This document shows, in pieces, positions 21,502-30,214 of a stretch of 33,002 nt of DNA. Position 1 is the first letter of the stretch, and each line of letters opens with the position of its first letter. The DNA is from Streptomyces roseochromogenus subsp. oscitans DS 12.976 (GTDB lineage Bacteria > Actinomycetota > Actinomycetes > Streptomycetales > Streptomycetaceae): assembly GCF_000497445.1 (NCBI RefSeq), contig NZ_CM002285.1:8808519-8841520 (forward strand), written 5' to 3'. A model generated the notes under the pieces. It did no database searches and was not told the origin of the DNA. It saw nothing but the letters and a program-made list of their open reading frames with translations. A program made the position numbers and the translations under genes.

Positions 21502-22353
21502 ATGCTGACCGACTTGTCGACAAGCCGTCCCGGAACGCCCGCCACGACCACCTGCGCCACACCCGCGCGCAGAACCCATGACGACACCCCTGACACCGCG
21601 GAACTGTTCGCCCGGCTCGCGAACCTGGGCGACGGCCCCGAACGGGACGCCCTGCGCGGCGAACTCGTCGCCGCCTGGCTGCCCATGGCCCACCGCATCG
21701 CCGGCCGCTTCCGCGACCGGGGCGAGTCCGTCGAGGACCTGCGGCAGGTGGCCGCACTCGGGCTGGTCAAGGCCGTCGACCGGTTCGACCCCTCCCGCGG
21801 GGCCTTCGAGAGCTATGCGGTGCCGACCGTCACCGGCGAGGTCAAGCGGCACTTCCGGGACCGGATGTGGGCCCTCAGGGTGCCGCGCCGGATCCAGGAA
21901 CTGCGCAACCGGGTGCGCCTGGCCCGCCGCGAACTCGCCCAGCACCCCGGCAGCCCCGAACCCACCGTCACCGCCATCGCCGCCCACACCGGTCTCACCG
22001 AGGAGGAGGTCGGCGCGGGCCTGGAGGCGCTGGAGAGCTTCAGCACCCTGTCCCTGGACGCCGAACTGTCCGCCGGGGACGACGGCTGCAGCCTCACCGA
22101 CACCCTCGGCGCGACGGACACCTCCTACGACGTCGTGGTCGACCGCGAGGCCGCGAAGGCGGGTCTGCGCCGGCTGCCCGAGCGGGAACGGGCCATCCTC
22201 TACATGCGGTTCTTCGAGGACATGACGCAGAGCCGCATCGCCGACCGGCTGGGCATCTCCCAGATGCATGTCTCCCGGCTGATCAGCCGCAGCTGCGCCC
22301 GCGTCCGCGACGAGGCGCTGGGCCGGTGCACGGGCGGCGCCCGCCCGGTATGA
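21502..22353 (+). CDS. SigB/SigF-family RNA polymerase sigma factor
   Basis: This 283-aa alternative sigma factor of the stress/sporulation group 3 has a Thr-rich N-terminal extension of about 35 residues. Then follow region 2 (about 56-126; SVEDLRQVAALGLVKAVDRF, and FESYAVPTVTGEVKRHFRDR for -10 recognition), region 3 (about 130-190) and region 4 (about 216-270; DMTQSRIADRLGISQMHVSRL is the -35 helix-turn-helix). ATG 21502 follows AGGAG at 10 bases. Family members are held by RsbW-type anti-sigma kinases. None is adjacent; the nearest RsbW-like gene in the window is at 26355-26789. The gene is convergent with the FUSC gene, 18 bases apart. Confidence 0.93.
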   Translation: MLTDLSTSRPGTPATTTCATPARRTHDDTPDTAELFARLANLGDGPERDALRGELVAAWLPMAHRIAGRFRDRGESVEDLRQVAALGLVKAVDRFDPSRGAFESYAVPTVTGEVKRHFRDRMWALRVPRRIQELRNRVRLARRELAQHPGSPEPTVTAIAAHTGLTEEEVGAGLEALESFSTLSLDAELSAGDDGCSLTDTLGATDTSYDVVVDREAAKAGLRRLPERERAILYMRFFEDMTQSRIADRLGISQMHVSRLISRSCARVRDEALGRCTGGARPV

Positions 22354-22371
22354 CGCGCGGCCGAGGGACCG

Positions 22372-24621
22372 TCACTTCTTCGGCCGGTCCGCCCCGGTGG
22401 TGATGCCCAGCGGCCGGGCCAGGCCCGAGACCGCCTCGTCCAGCCGCTGCAGATGGCGCAGCACCCGGTCGGTGACCCGGCCGTAGCGCGGGGTACGCAG
22501 CGTTCCCGGCTCCAGCATCGAGGCGATGCTCGGGCCTGTCTCGATCTCCGCCGTGGCGCGCGGGTCGGCGACATGCGCGGAGATCGCCTCGATGTTGTGC
22601 ACGATCCGCGCACACGCCCCGCGCAGCCGGGGGTCCGCCGCGATTGACGGATGCGTCGGCAGCAGCTCGGCCGTGGCCGCGAGTGAACGCCCGTGGTAGG
22701 CGCACGTCTCCAGCAGCGCCACCACGTACCGGGCGGTGTCCCGGCGGGCGCGCAGCGGGGCGATCGGATGGGTCAGCGGCTCGGTGGCCGTGCGCAGGTC
22801 GGCGAGCGCCTGGTCCAGATCGCGGGCCTCCTCCACCAGATCGGCGCCCGCCCCGCCGCTCAGCTGGTCCACGGCGGCCCGCGTGACCTCGGCGAGCCGG
22901 TTCAGCACCTCGACGAGGAGTTCGTTGGTACGGCGGTCGGTGTGGATCGGCAGCACCACCGCCGCCGCGATCACCCCGCAGGCCGCGCCGAGCGCCGTCT
23001 CCTCCACCCGCAGCACCAGCACCGACAGGCTGTAGGTGTTCAGCAGCGTGTACAGCAGTCCCAGCATCGCCGTGACGAAGAACGACATCAGCGTGTACGA
23101 CAGGGGCGCGGTGTAGAACATCGCGAAGATGAACACGAGCACCAGCGCGAACGCCGTCCACGTGTGGTGCCCGACCAGTACGGCGAGCCCGATGCCGGCC
23201 ACCACGCCGAGCACCGTGCCCAGCAGCCGCCGGTAGCCCTTCACCAGGATCTCGCCGGTGGAAGCGGTGTTGATGAACACGATCCAGCAGGTCAGCACCG
23301 CCCAGTACCAGCGCTGACTGGACAGCAGCTCGCCGCCGGCGATGGCCAGCGCGGAGCCGACGGCCACCTGCACCGCGGCCCGTGTCGTGGGACGGCTGAG
23401 GCCGGTCGGCTCCGGCTCCTCCGCCTCCTCACCCGCCTCGATCGCGGCGTCCTCCGCGTCCAGCTCCTCACGCGAGCGGGCCGTGGCCGGGCTGTCGTCC
23501 GACTCGTCCTGCGGCCCGTCCAGTGCCAGCCGCAGCCCCAGGGCGGCACGGGCGGCCTCGCCGAGCCCACGGAAGACGTCCTGCACAGCAGGAGAGGCCT
23601 TGGGCAGGTTCTCCTCCTCGCGGTAGCCGAGCAGCCGGTTGCGCACCTGCGCGAGCGCAGTGCCGCGGGCCTCGCCGAGCGGCCGCAGCATCAGCACCCG
23701 CAGCGCCTGCAGATCCCGGCGCAGCGCCTCCGCCGCGTCGTCCCGCACCGGCAGCTCACCGCCCAAGGGCAGCGGGGCGCCCGGCAGATGCAGGGTCAGG
23801 GTGTCGGTCCGCTCGGCGCTGCGCGCGGTGAGCAGGAGCAGGCCGAGCCGTTCGGAGGCGATCTCGGCGTCGGCGATCCGGCGCTGCAGCAGCCGGGCGA
23901 CGGTCACGTCGGAGGTGCCGTCCTCAAGGCGCCCCTGGATCATCAGCGCCGTCTCGTGCAGCCGCGCGGTGGCCGTGCGCAGATCCTCCAGGACCTTCTC
24001 CACGTCGTCCGGGCCGGCGTCCAGCAACTCGGCCTGGACGGCGATCAGCTGGGCGAGCCGGGCGCGGAACGCCCGCCGCAGCCGGTCCAGGGTGCCGGCC
24101 GGGGTCTGCGGCAGCAGCACGAAGCGCGCGGCGGCACTGCAGGCGAACGCCACGCAGAGGACGCCGTACAGCGCGGGCAGCGTGGCGGTCGTCGCGTGCA
24201 CGAACAGGGAGAGGAAGTAGACCTGAAAACCGATCAGGCCGAGCGCCGTGCCGCGGTCGCCGAACCGGCGGCCGTAGACCGCGCAGAAGATGAGGGCGAC
24301 GAAGAACAGGTCACCGACGACGACCCGTTGGTTCAGCAGCGCGCCCAACGACACCGAGGCCAGGGCCACCGGCAGGCCGAGCGCGAGCGTCACGGCCTGC
24401 TGGGAGCGCTGCTTCTCGCGGATCGCGAAGGTCGACACCATCGCCGCCATGGCACCGGCGACCAGCTGGGACACCGGCACCCGCAGAGCGGCCAGGACGG
24501 TCAGGGTCAGCGCGATCGCGACGACCGTGCGCAGACCGGCGGTGAGCCTGAGCAGCCCGGGATCGGACGCCGCGAGCCGGTCCCACATCCGTACCCGCCC
24601 CGACCGTCCCGCTGTGCTCAC
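22372..24621 (-). CDS. FUSC-family (fusaric acid resistance-like) membrane protein
   Basis: This large inner-membrane protein of 749 aa has the duplicated layout of the FUSC/YccS-type transporters. An N-terminal set of about six hydrophobic helices (about 25-160) is followed by a long helical cytoplasmic region (about 165-400) with an acidic Glu/Asp-rich stretch at about 355-385. A second set of hydrophobic helices lies at about 395-540 (WYWAVLTCWIVF, and KGYRRLLGTVLGVVAGIGL is the FUSC signature), followed by a second helical soluble domain to the end. Characterised relatives are linked to export of aromatic acids or cell-envelope stress; the substrate here is not known. The start is GTG 24621 with a GGGAG site 13 bases away; an ATG at codon 12 is the alternative. 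Confidence 0.88.
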   Translation of the reverse strand: MSTAGRSGRVRMWDRLAASDPGLLRLTAGLRTVVAIALTLTVLAALRVPVSQLVAGAMAAMVSTFAIREKQRSQQAVTLALGLPVALASVSLGALLNQRVVVGDLFFVALIFCAVYGRRFGDRGTALGLIGFQVYFLSLFVHATTATLPALYGVLCVAFACSAAARFVLLPQTPAGTLDRLRRAFRARLAQLIAVQAELLDAGPDDVEKVLEDLRTATARLHETALMIQGRLEDGTSDVTVARLLQRRIADAEIASERLGLLLLTARSAERTDTLTLHLPGAPLPLGGELPVRDDAAEALRRDLQALRVLMLRPLGEARGTALAQVRNRLLGYREEENLPKASPAVQDVFRGLGEAARAALGLRLALDGPQDESDDSPATARSREELDAEDAAIEAGEEAEEPEPTGLSRPTTRAAVQVAVGSALAIAGGELLSSQRWYWAVLTCWIVFINTASTGEILVKGYRRLLGTVLGVVAGIGLAVLVGHHTWTAFALVLVFIFAMFYTAPLSYTLMSFFVTAMLGLLYTLLNTYSLSVLVLRVEETALGAACGVIAAAVVLPIHTDRRTNELLVEVLNRLAEVTRAAVDQLSGGAGADLVEEARDLDQALADLRTATEPLTHPIAPLRARRDTARYVVALLETCAYHGRSLAATAELLPTHPSIAADPRLRGACARIVHNIEAISAHVADPRATAEIETGPSIASMLEPGTLRTPRYGRVTDRVLRHLQRLDEAVSGLARPLGITTGADRPKK

Positions 24622-24742
24622 GCCGCCGCGCTCTCTCCCGTGCCAGAAATCGATCTACGACCCAGCATCGCACAACGGTCCGAATTTCCTGCCTTCCGGT
24701 CAGCCGGGAAGTGATCAGCGGTCACCGGTGATCCAAGTCACC

Positions 24743-26110
24743 TCACGGGCTCCCCCCGGCCGTCCCGTCCGCCCGGGCCCGCACCTGTGCCGGCGTCAGA
24801 TACGAGTCGGTGAACTCGAAGTCCTTCAGCCGGGCGGGCTTGCGGGCCTGGAAGCCGGTGCGGACGAAATCGTCGCCCGCGACCGCGTTCAGCAGCCAGT
24901 TGGTCATCACCCGGGTCTTGGCGACGTTGGTGCGCAGCGCCGACCAGTGGTACCCGCGGGCCACCGCCTGCGCCGGCAGCCCGCGCAGCTCGATGCCGAG
25001 CGGTTTGGACACCGCGTCCTTGCCACCGAGGTCGACGACGAGGCCCAGGTCATGGTGCACATACGGCTGCAGCGGCTGCCCCCGCAGGGTCGCGATGACG
25101 TTGTCGGCGACCGTCTTGCCCTGGCGCATCGCGTGCTGCGCGGTGGGCGGGCAGACCGTGCCCTTCTCGCGCTTGGCCAGGTCCGGTACGGCGGCCGAGT
25201 CGCCGAGCGAGAACACCCCGTCGTAGCCCGGCAGGGTCATCTCCGGGGTGACCGCGAGCCGGCCGCGGACCGTCTCCGCGCCGAGCGTGGCGATCAGCGG
25301 GCTCGCGACCACACCGGCCGTCCAGATCAGTGTGTGCGTCGGCACCACCCGGCCGTCGGTGAAGGTGACCTCCTCCGCCCCTGCCTTCTCGATCGACACG
25401 CCCAGCGACACCTCGATGCCGCGCCGCCCCAGGATCTCCTGCGCGCTGCGGCCGAGCTTGTCGCCGAGCTCCGGCATGAGCTTGGGCGCGATGTCGATCA
25501 GATGCCACTTGATCAGGCCGGGATCCAGGCGCGGGTAGCGGGCGACGGCCGCGTGCGTCAGCCGTTGCAGACAGGCGGCGGTCTCGGTGCCGGCGTATCC
25601 GCCTCCGACCACCACGAACTGCAGCCGGGCGGCCCGCTCGACCGGGTCGTCGCTGGCGTCGGCGAGGTCGAGCTGGGTGATGACGTGGTCGCGGATGTAG
25701 GCGGCCTCGGCGAGGGTCTTCATCCCGAAGGCGTGGTCGGTCAGACCCGGGATGTCGAAGGTGCGGGTCACACTGCCGGGAGCCAGCACGATGTAGTCGT
25801 AGGGCTCGTTGACGGTCTGGTCGGTGATGGTGCGCACGACGCACACCTTGGCCTTCAGATCCACGCCGATCGCGCCGCCGGGCAGGATCCGGGTGCGGTA
25901 CTTCTTGCTGCGGCGCAGGCTCAGGGCGATCGACTGCGGCGTGAGCACACCGGAGGCGACCTGGGGCAGCAGGGGCAGATACAGCTGGTAGGAGTAAGGC
26001 GTCACCAGGGTGACGTCGGCCTCGGCGGGAGCGAGTTTCCGCTCCAGGCGGCGGACGCACCCCACTCCGGCGAAGCCTGCGCCAACCACCAGGATCCTGG
26101 GTCGTGTCAC
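24743..26110 (-). CDS. ndh: Type II NADH dehydrogenase-like flavoprotein
   Basis: This single-polypeptide NAD(P)H dehydrogenase of about 455 aa is related to NDH-2, which passes electrons to menaquinone without proton pumping. The FAD motif RILVVGAGFAG is at the N-terminus, the NADH motif VVVGGGYAGTETA is at about 167-179, and GVFSLGDSAAVP closes the FAD site. The C-terminal part is amphipathic, with a Trp/Leu pair (MTNWLLNAVAG) suited to membrane contact. GTG 26110 is preferred over ATG 26119 because the AAAGGGA site directly abuts the ATG but sits at normal spacing before the GTG. It may lower NADH pressure under stress. The ligase and RsbW-like genes lie upstream on the same strand. Confidence 0.88.
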   Translation of the reverse strand: MTRPRILVVGAGFAGVGCVRRLERKLAPAEADVTLVTPYSYQLYLPLLPQVASGVLTPQSIALSLRRSKKYRTRILPGGAIGVDLKAKVCVVRTITDQTVNEPYDYIVLAPGSVTRTFDIPGLTDHAFGMKTLAEAAYIRDHVITQLDLADASDDPVERAARLQFVVVGGGYAGTETAACLQRLTHAAVARYPRLDPGLIKWHLIDIAPKLMPELGDKLGRSAQEILGRRGIEVSLGVSIEKAGAEEVTFTDGRVVPTHTLIWTAGVVASPLIATLGAETVRGRLAVTPEMTLPGYDGVFSLGDSAAVPDLAKREKGTVCPPTAQHAMRQGKTVADNVIATLRGQPLQPYVHHDLGLVVDLGGKDAVSKPLGIELRGLPAQAVARGYHWSALRTNVAKTRVMTNWLLNAVAGDDFVRTGFQARKPARLKDFEFTDSYLTPAQVRARADGTAGGSP

Positions 26111-26354
26111 GGTGTTCATCCCTTTCTGCGGCTCCAGGCGGTCCGACTCGACGCCGTTCGCCTGCCTGGATCGAGGCGCACCACCTTCGATCCCACCGTG
26201 CCCCGGACCGTTCCGCCAGCCGGGCGCGGCAGGCAGACGAACGCGTGGGCACCAGCATGCCCCCACACGGGGCGGAGTAACCGGGGTTCGCACACTTACA
26301 CGTCGTGCGCGCAGGCGACGTACGACGCGTACACGGCCGCCGGTCCTTACGGAG

Positions 26355-26789
26355 TCACCAGGGCAGGAACGCGTGGATGTCCTTGCCCTCGTCGTGCACG
26401 ATGACGCTGACCTGCGTGCACAGCGTGTGCACCAGGTGCCAGCCGATGCCGCCGCCGCCCGTGCCCGGCTGGAAGGGCCGCGCTCTGGGCCTGACCGTGC
26501 TCGTGTCGTGCATCGTCACGTGCACACCGTCGAAGGTGCGGCGCAGTCGCAGGCCGAACGGCCCGGGCGCGTACTGGATCGCGTTGGCGGCCAGCTCCGT
26601 CACGACCAGCACGATGTCGTCCCAGTACTCGTGCGCGGCCGGCGGCGAGCGCAGGGCGAGCGCGCCCAGGAACTCCTCCGCGGCGAGCCGCGCCTCCGTG
26701 ACATTCTGCAGCTCACCCGCGAAGGCGAAGACGCGCTCATAGCTGTCCTCCGCAGGCGGTATGCCGCCCCCGCGCCGCTCCGTCGACAT
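26355..26789 (-). CDS. RsbW-like ATP-binding protein (anti-sigma kinase family)
   Basis: This 144-aa protein has one HATPase_c_2 domain as in RsbW/SpoIIAB anti-sigma kinases. The N-box is VVTELAANAIQYAPGPF (Glu65, Asn69), a weak G1 area is TMHDTSTVRP, and the glycine-rich lid is GGGGIGWHLV (111-120). Family members phosphorylate anti-anti-sigma proteins and bind SigB-type factors. Streptomycetes have many orphans of this type, so its partner cannot be named; the sigma factor encoded at 21502-22353 is a candidate by proximity only. ATG 26789 is chosen from length and start of the fold; a site is not obvious. It lies between NDH-2 and the acyl-CoA ligase gene. Confidence 0.88.
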   Translation of the reverse strand: MSTERRGGGIPPAEDSYERVFAFAGELQNVTEARLAAEEFLGALALRSPPAAHEYWDDIVLVVTELAANAIQYAPGPFGLRLRRTFDGVHVTMHDTSTVRPRARPFQPGTGGGGIGWHLVHTLCTQVSVIVHDEGKDIHAFLPW

Positions 26790-26927
26790 CTCGCATTCCC
26801 TGGTTCCGGCTGGTCAGGGCCCGGCGGACCCTCGGACGAGCCGGTCGTCGGTCTGATCTCCTTCTGCGTGTGCGGGTTCCCCGCAGCCGGGGGGCTATGT
26901 ACGAGGGCGGCCGCGGGGTACAGGACG

Positions 26928-28826
26928 TCAGCGGAAGACGTCGTCCGGCTCGTCCCAGTCCGCCGGCTCCCGCGGGCTCCGCGCCACCCGGGACCGCGCC
27001 TGGTACATCACTTCGATCTCGGCGGCGTAATGCCGGACTATCGCGTCCCGGCGCAGCTTCATCGACGGGGTGAGCAGTCCGTTGTCCGCGGCGAACGGCT
27101 CCGGCAGGACCCGGTAGACCCGGATGGACTCCGCACGCGACACGGCACTGTTCGCGGAGGCCACGGCCCGCGCGATCTCGTCCCGCAGCGCGTTCTCCTC
27201 ACGGGTCTCGCGGCCCGGACCGCCGCCCTGGAGCGCCAGGCCGGCCCGCCAGTGCGCGAGGAAGTCCGGGTCCAGGGTCAGCAGGGCGCCGACGCAGGGC
27301 CGGTCGTCGCCGAGCACGACCGCCTGGTGGACGAGCGGGTGCATACGCAGCCGCTGCTCCAGCAGGGCCGGGGCGACGCTCGTGCCGCCGCTGGTGACGA
27401 TGATGTCCTTCTTGCGCCCGGTGATCGTCAGATAGCCCTCGGAGTCCACTCGCCCGATGTCCCCGGTGGCCAGCCAGCCGCCGCGCAGCGCGGCCCGCGT
27501 CGCCGCCTCGTCACCGACATAGCCCTGGAACACCGACGGGCCGCGGACCAGGATCTCCCCGTCGTCGGCCACCTGGACCTCGGTGCCCGGCAGCGGCCGG
27601 CCCACGGTCCCGGACTTCTCCCGGCCGAGCGGCTGCATGGTGATCCCGCCGGAGGCCTCGGTCAGGCCGTAGCCGTCGTGGACGAAGATGCCGATGCCGT
27701 CGTAGAACAGGGTCAGTTCACGGCTGAGCGAGGAACCGCCGGAGGTGCCGCGCACCACCCGCCCGCCGAGCGCCGCCCGCAGCCTGCGGTACACCGTCCG
27801 CTCGTACAGGGCGTGCTGCAGTCTGAGGTCGAGCCCGGGACCCGGCCCGGTGCCCAGCCGGCGGCGCTCCTCGGCCGCGGCGAAGTCCCGCGCGGTCTGT
27901 GCGGCCCGCTCGAACAGGACACCCCGGCCCGCCTGTTGCGCGGCCCGCAGGACATTCTTGTAGAGCTTCTCGAACACCGACGGCACGCCGTACAGATACG
28001 TCGGCCGGAACGTGCGCAGCGCCGACGTCAGCGAGGCCTCGGTCAGCTCCGGCTCGTGCGCCATCAGCACACCGCCGCGGACACACGTGAGCATGATCAT
28101 GATGCCGTACACATGCGAGAACGGCAGGAAGGCCAGCACCGACGGCTGCTGCCCCGGGGGTGCCGCGGTGTGCGCCCAGCCGGCCAGCACCGTGTCGCAG
28201 GGGTAGGCGAGACCGCGGTGGCTCAGCGCGCAGCCCTGGGGGCGGCCGGACGTGCCGGAGGTGTAGACGACCGCCGCCGTGGCGTCCGGCAGCACGATCC
28301 GGCGCAGCGACTCCACGGTGGTGTACGGCACCACCGCGCCCTGGCGGACGAGTTCGGGCACCGCGCCCGCGTCCAGCTGCCAGACGTGGCGCAGCCGCGG
28401 CAGCCCGGCACACACCGTGCCGACGGTCATCACGCCCTGCTCGTCCTCGACCAGCACGGCCACACAGCCGGCGTCCCGCAGGATCCACTCGGCCTGGTCG
28501 CGCGAGGAGGCCGGATGGATCGGCACGACCTCCGCGCCCACGGCCCACAGCGCGAGGCTGAACACGGTCCACTCGTGACGGGTGCGGGACATCAGGGCCA
28601 CCCGGTGGCCGGGGGAGATCCCGGCGGCGACCAGCCCCTTGGCCAGGTCGACCACCTCGTCCCGCAGCTCCAGGGCCGTCACCTCCTGCCAGACGGTGGC
28701 GGCGGGATCCGCACGGTGCGCGAGCACCGGCAGGGTGGGACTGCGCTCCGCGGTGTCGAAGACGCTGTCGGCGAGACCGCCGGTGAGCGGCGGGGCAACG
28801 GCGGGAGCGAAAGCGACGTCGCGCAT
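26928..28826 (-). CDS. Long-chain acyl-CoA ligase (AMP-forming)
   Basis: This 632-aa adenylate-forming enzyme activates fatty acids to acyl-AMP and acyl-CoA. Core motifs are VVYTSGTSGRPQGCALSHRG (P-loop-like A3), YGLTEASGG (A5), WLATGDIGRVDSEGYLTITGRKKDI (A7-A8) and PSMKLRRDAI with the catalytic Lys (A10). The length and insert between A4 and A5 (with AAQQAGRGVLFERA and ALYERTVYRRLRAALGG) fit the long FadD15-type group (COG1022). ATG 28826 follows GGAG at 8 bases; longer frames have no good start. The C-terminus carries an Arg/Pro/Asp-rich tail. It is on the same strand as the YbdK-like gene, 206 bases downstream of it, with a repeat in the gap. Confidence 0.92.
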   Translation of the reverse strand: MRDVAFAPAVAPPLTGGLADSVFDTAERSPTLPVLAHRADPAATVWQEVTALELRDEVVDLAKGLVAAGISPGHRVALMSRTRHEWTVFSLALWAVGAEVVPIHPASSRDQAEWILRDAGCVAVLVEDEQGVMTVGTVCAGLPRLRHVWQLDAGAVPELVRQGAVVPYTTVESLRRIVLPDATAAVVYTSGTSGRPQGCALSHRGLAYPCDTVLAGWAHTAAPPGQQPSVLAFLPFSHVYGIMIMLTCVRGGVLMAHEPELTEASLTSALRTFRPTYLYGVPSVFEKLYKNVLRAAQQAGRGVLFERAAQTARDFAAAEERRRLGTGPGPGLDLRLQHALYERTVYRRLRAALGGRVVRGTSGGSSLSRELTLFYDGIGIFVHDGYGLTEASGGITMQPLGREKSGTVGRPLPGTEVQVADDGEILVRGPSVFQGYVGDEAATRAALRGGWLATGDIGRVDSEGYLTITGRKKDIIVTSGGTSVAPALLEQRLRMHPLVHQAVVLGDDRPCVGALLTLDPDFLAHWRAGLALQGGGPGRETREENALRDEIARAVASANSAVSRAESIRVYRVLPEPFAADNGLLTPSMKLRRDAIVRHYAAEIEVMYQARSRVARSPREPADWDEPDDVFR

Positions 28827-28981
28827 GCGTTGCTCCAGGGTGTACGGAGGGTCACACCGCCGATCGGCTCTGTGTCGGCGGTGCTCGAATGTAGCCGAGC
28901 CGAGCGCGTCCGGTGCGGGGAACGGAGAAGTCGTGATCGGCTGATGACCTGCGCGTGTCCGGGGCGCGGCGGAGACGCGTG

Positions 28982-29025
28982 CGGACGTGGGTGACGGCCG
29001 GAGCGTTCGGACGTGGGTGACGGCC
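28982..29025. repeat. 18-bp direct repeat with 26-bp period
   Basis: cggacgtgggtgacggcc occurs exactly at 28982-28999 and 29008-29025, separated by 8 bases, just beyond the stop of the YbdK-like gene. It is non-coding in any accepted gene. It may be a replication-slippage repeat or an operator pair for the downstream ligase. Confidence 0.8.
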
Positions 29026-29032
29026 AGCGGGC

Positions 29033-30145
29033 TCAGCCCTGGGTGTGCCGTACGCACTCGGTGACGACCCCGCGCAGGCTGCCGGCCCGCTCCAGCAGCC
29101 GGCGCTGCTGACGGGCCCCGTTGCCCCGCCGCAGCAGCTCCGTGAGGCCCTGCTCGGCGCGTTCGGCGTCACCGCAGGCGGTGAGGGCGTCCCCGGTGTA
29201 CTCCAGCAGCGCGCGCAGCACCTCCGGAGCGGGGCGGGGCCGCATGGTCACGGGGTCGAGCAGGTCCTGGTCCATCCCCGACCGGGCGGCCTGCCAGGCG
29301 CCCAGCCGGAGCACGCTCACGCTGTGGTCCGGCGGCGGCCGGCCGGCCCGCCAGTCACGCGCCGCCGTCTCCACCAGGGCACGGGTCAGGGTGGCGACGA
29401 GCACGGCGGTCTGCGCGCACAGGCACACGTCCGCCACCCGGATCTCCACGGTCGGACAGTGGGCGGACAGCCGCGCGTCGAAGTAGGCCATCGCCTCGTC
29501 CAGGATGACGCCGGTGGCCATCATGTCCCGCACCCTGCGGTGGTACCGCTCGGGCGAGACGAACAGCTCGGTCGGGCCGGCCGACGGCCAGCGTTCCCAG
29601 ACCCGGGTGCGGTAGCTGGCGTAGCCGGTGTCGCTGCCCTGCCAGAACGGAGAGTTGGCGCTGATCGCGACGAGCGCCGGCAGCCATGGGCGCAGCCGGT
29701 CGAGCACCGCGACCCCCTCCTCGTCGGACTCCACCGCAACATGGACATGGCAGCCGCAGACGAGCTGGTCCCGGGTGCCGACCCCGAACCGCTCGGCCAG
29801 CCACGCATAGCGCTCGTTCACGGTCAGCAAGGGATCGACCGGGAGCGGGGAGGCGGCGAGCGCCGCGACCGCGCAGCCGAACTGCCCGGCGTGCCGAGCC
29901 GCCTCCTTGCGGCAGCGCACGATCTCCTCGCTGAGGGCCGCCATGTCCGACTGCGGATGCGTGGCGAACTCCAGCATCTGCCCGAACAACTCCTCGTCGA
30001 ACACGTCCTGCCCGGGATCGTCATGGGCGGCTTGAGCGAGGATGGCCGCAGCCACTGCCCTCGGGTCGCCGCTCTCCGGGTCGACCAGAAGGAGTTCCTC
30101 CTCCACTCCGACGGTGCGCACGTGGTGCCACCCTTCCGTGTTCAT
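29033..30145 (-). CDS. Carboxylate-amine ligase, YbdK/GCS2 family
   Basis: This 370-aa ATP-grasp-like enzyme belongs to glutamate-cysteine ligase family 2 (YbdK). Landmarks are TVGVEEELLLVDP at 11-23 with the metal-binding Glu residues, FEEELF-like FDEELFGQMLEFATHP, GCHVHVAV at about 131-138, ANSPFWQG at about 159-166 and VEIRVADVCL at about 235-244. YbdK has weak gamma-glutamyl-cysteine ligase activity; in actinobacteria, which use mycothiol, the physiological substrate is unclear. ATG 30145 gives the conserved N-terminus. A GTG start downstream would remove the first motif. A hairpin lies between it and glgB. Confidence 0.9.
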   Translation of the reverse strand: MNTEGWHHVRTVGVEEELLLVDPESGDPRAVAAAILAQAAHDDPGQDVFDEELFGQMLEFATHPQSDMAALSEEIVRCRKEAARHAGQFGCAVAALAASPLPVDPLLTVNERYAWLAERFGVGTRDQLVCGCHVHVAVESDEEGVAVLDRLRPWLPALVAISANSPFWQGSDTGYASYRTRVWERWPSAGPTELFVSPERYHRRVRDMMATGVILDEAMAYFDARLSAHCPTVEIRVADVCLCAQTAVLVATLTRALVETAARDWRAGRPPPDHSVSVLRLGAWQAARSGMDQDLLDPVTMRPRPAPEVLRALLEYTGDALTACGDAERAEQGLTELLRRGNGARQQRRLLERAGSLRGVVTECVRHTQG

Positions 30146-30161
30146 GCCACGAGGGGCCGGT

Positions 30162-30191
30162 CAGGGGCCGGGAGAACCCCGGCTGCCCCTG
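30162..30191 (-). terminator. Interrupted hairpin between glgB and the YbdK-like gene
   Basis: CAGGGG (30162-30167) pairs with CCCCTG (30186-30191), and CCGGG (30168-30172) pairs with CCCGG (30178-30182), forming a GC-rich stem with a bulge. It lies just after the glgB stop on the minus strand. There is no T-run. Confidence 0.4.
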
Positions 30192-30214
30192 GGCCGGCCT
30201 CCGACACCTGTGGT

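Noticed and set aside
26010..28994. Plus-strand frame of 994 codons opposite the ligase and RsbW-like genes
   Set aside because: It spans several real genes and intergenic DNA, with antisense composition throughout.
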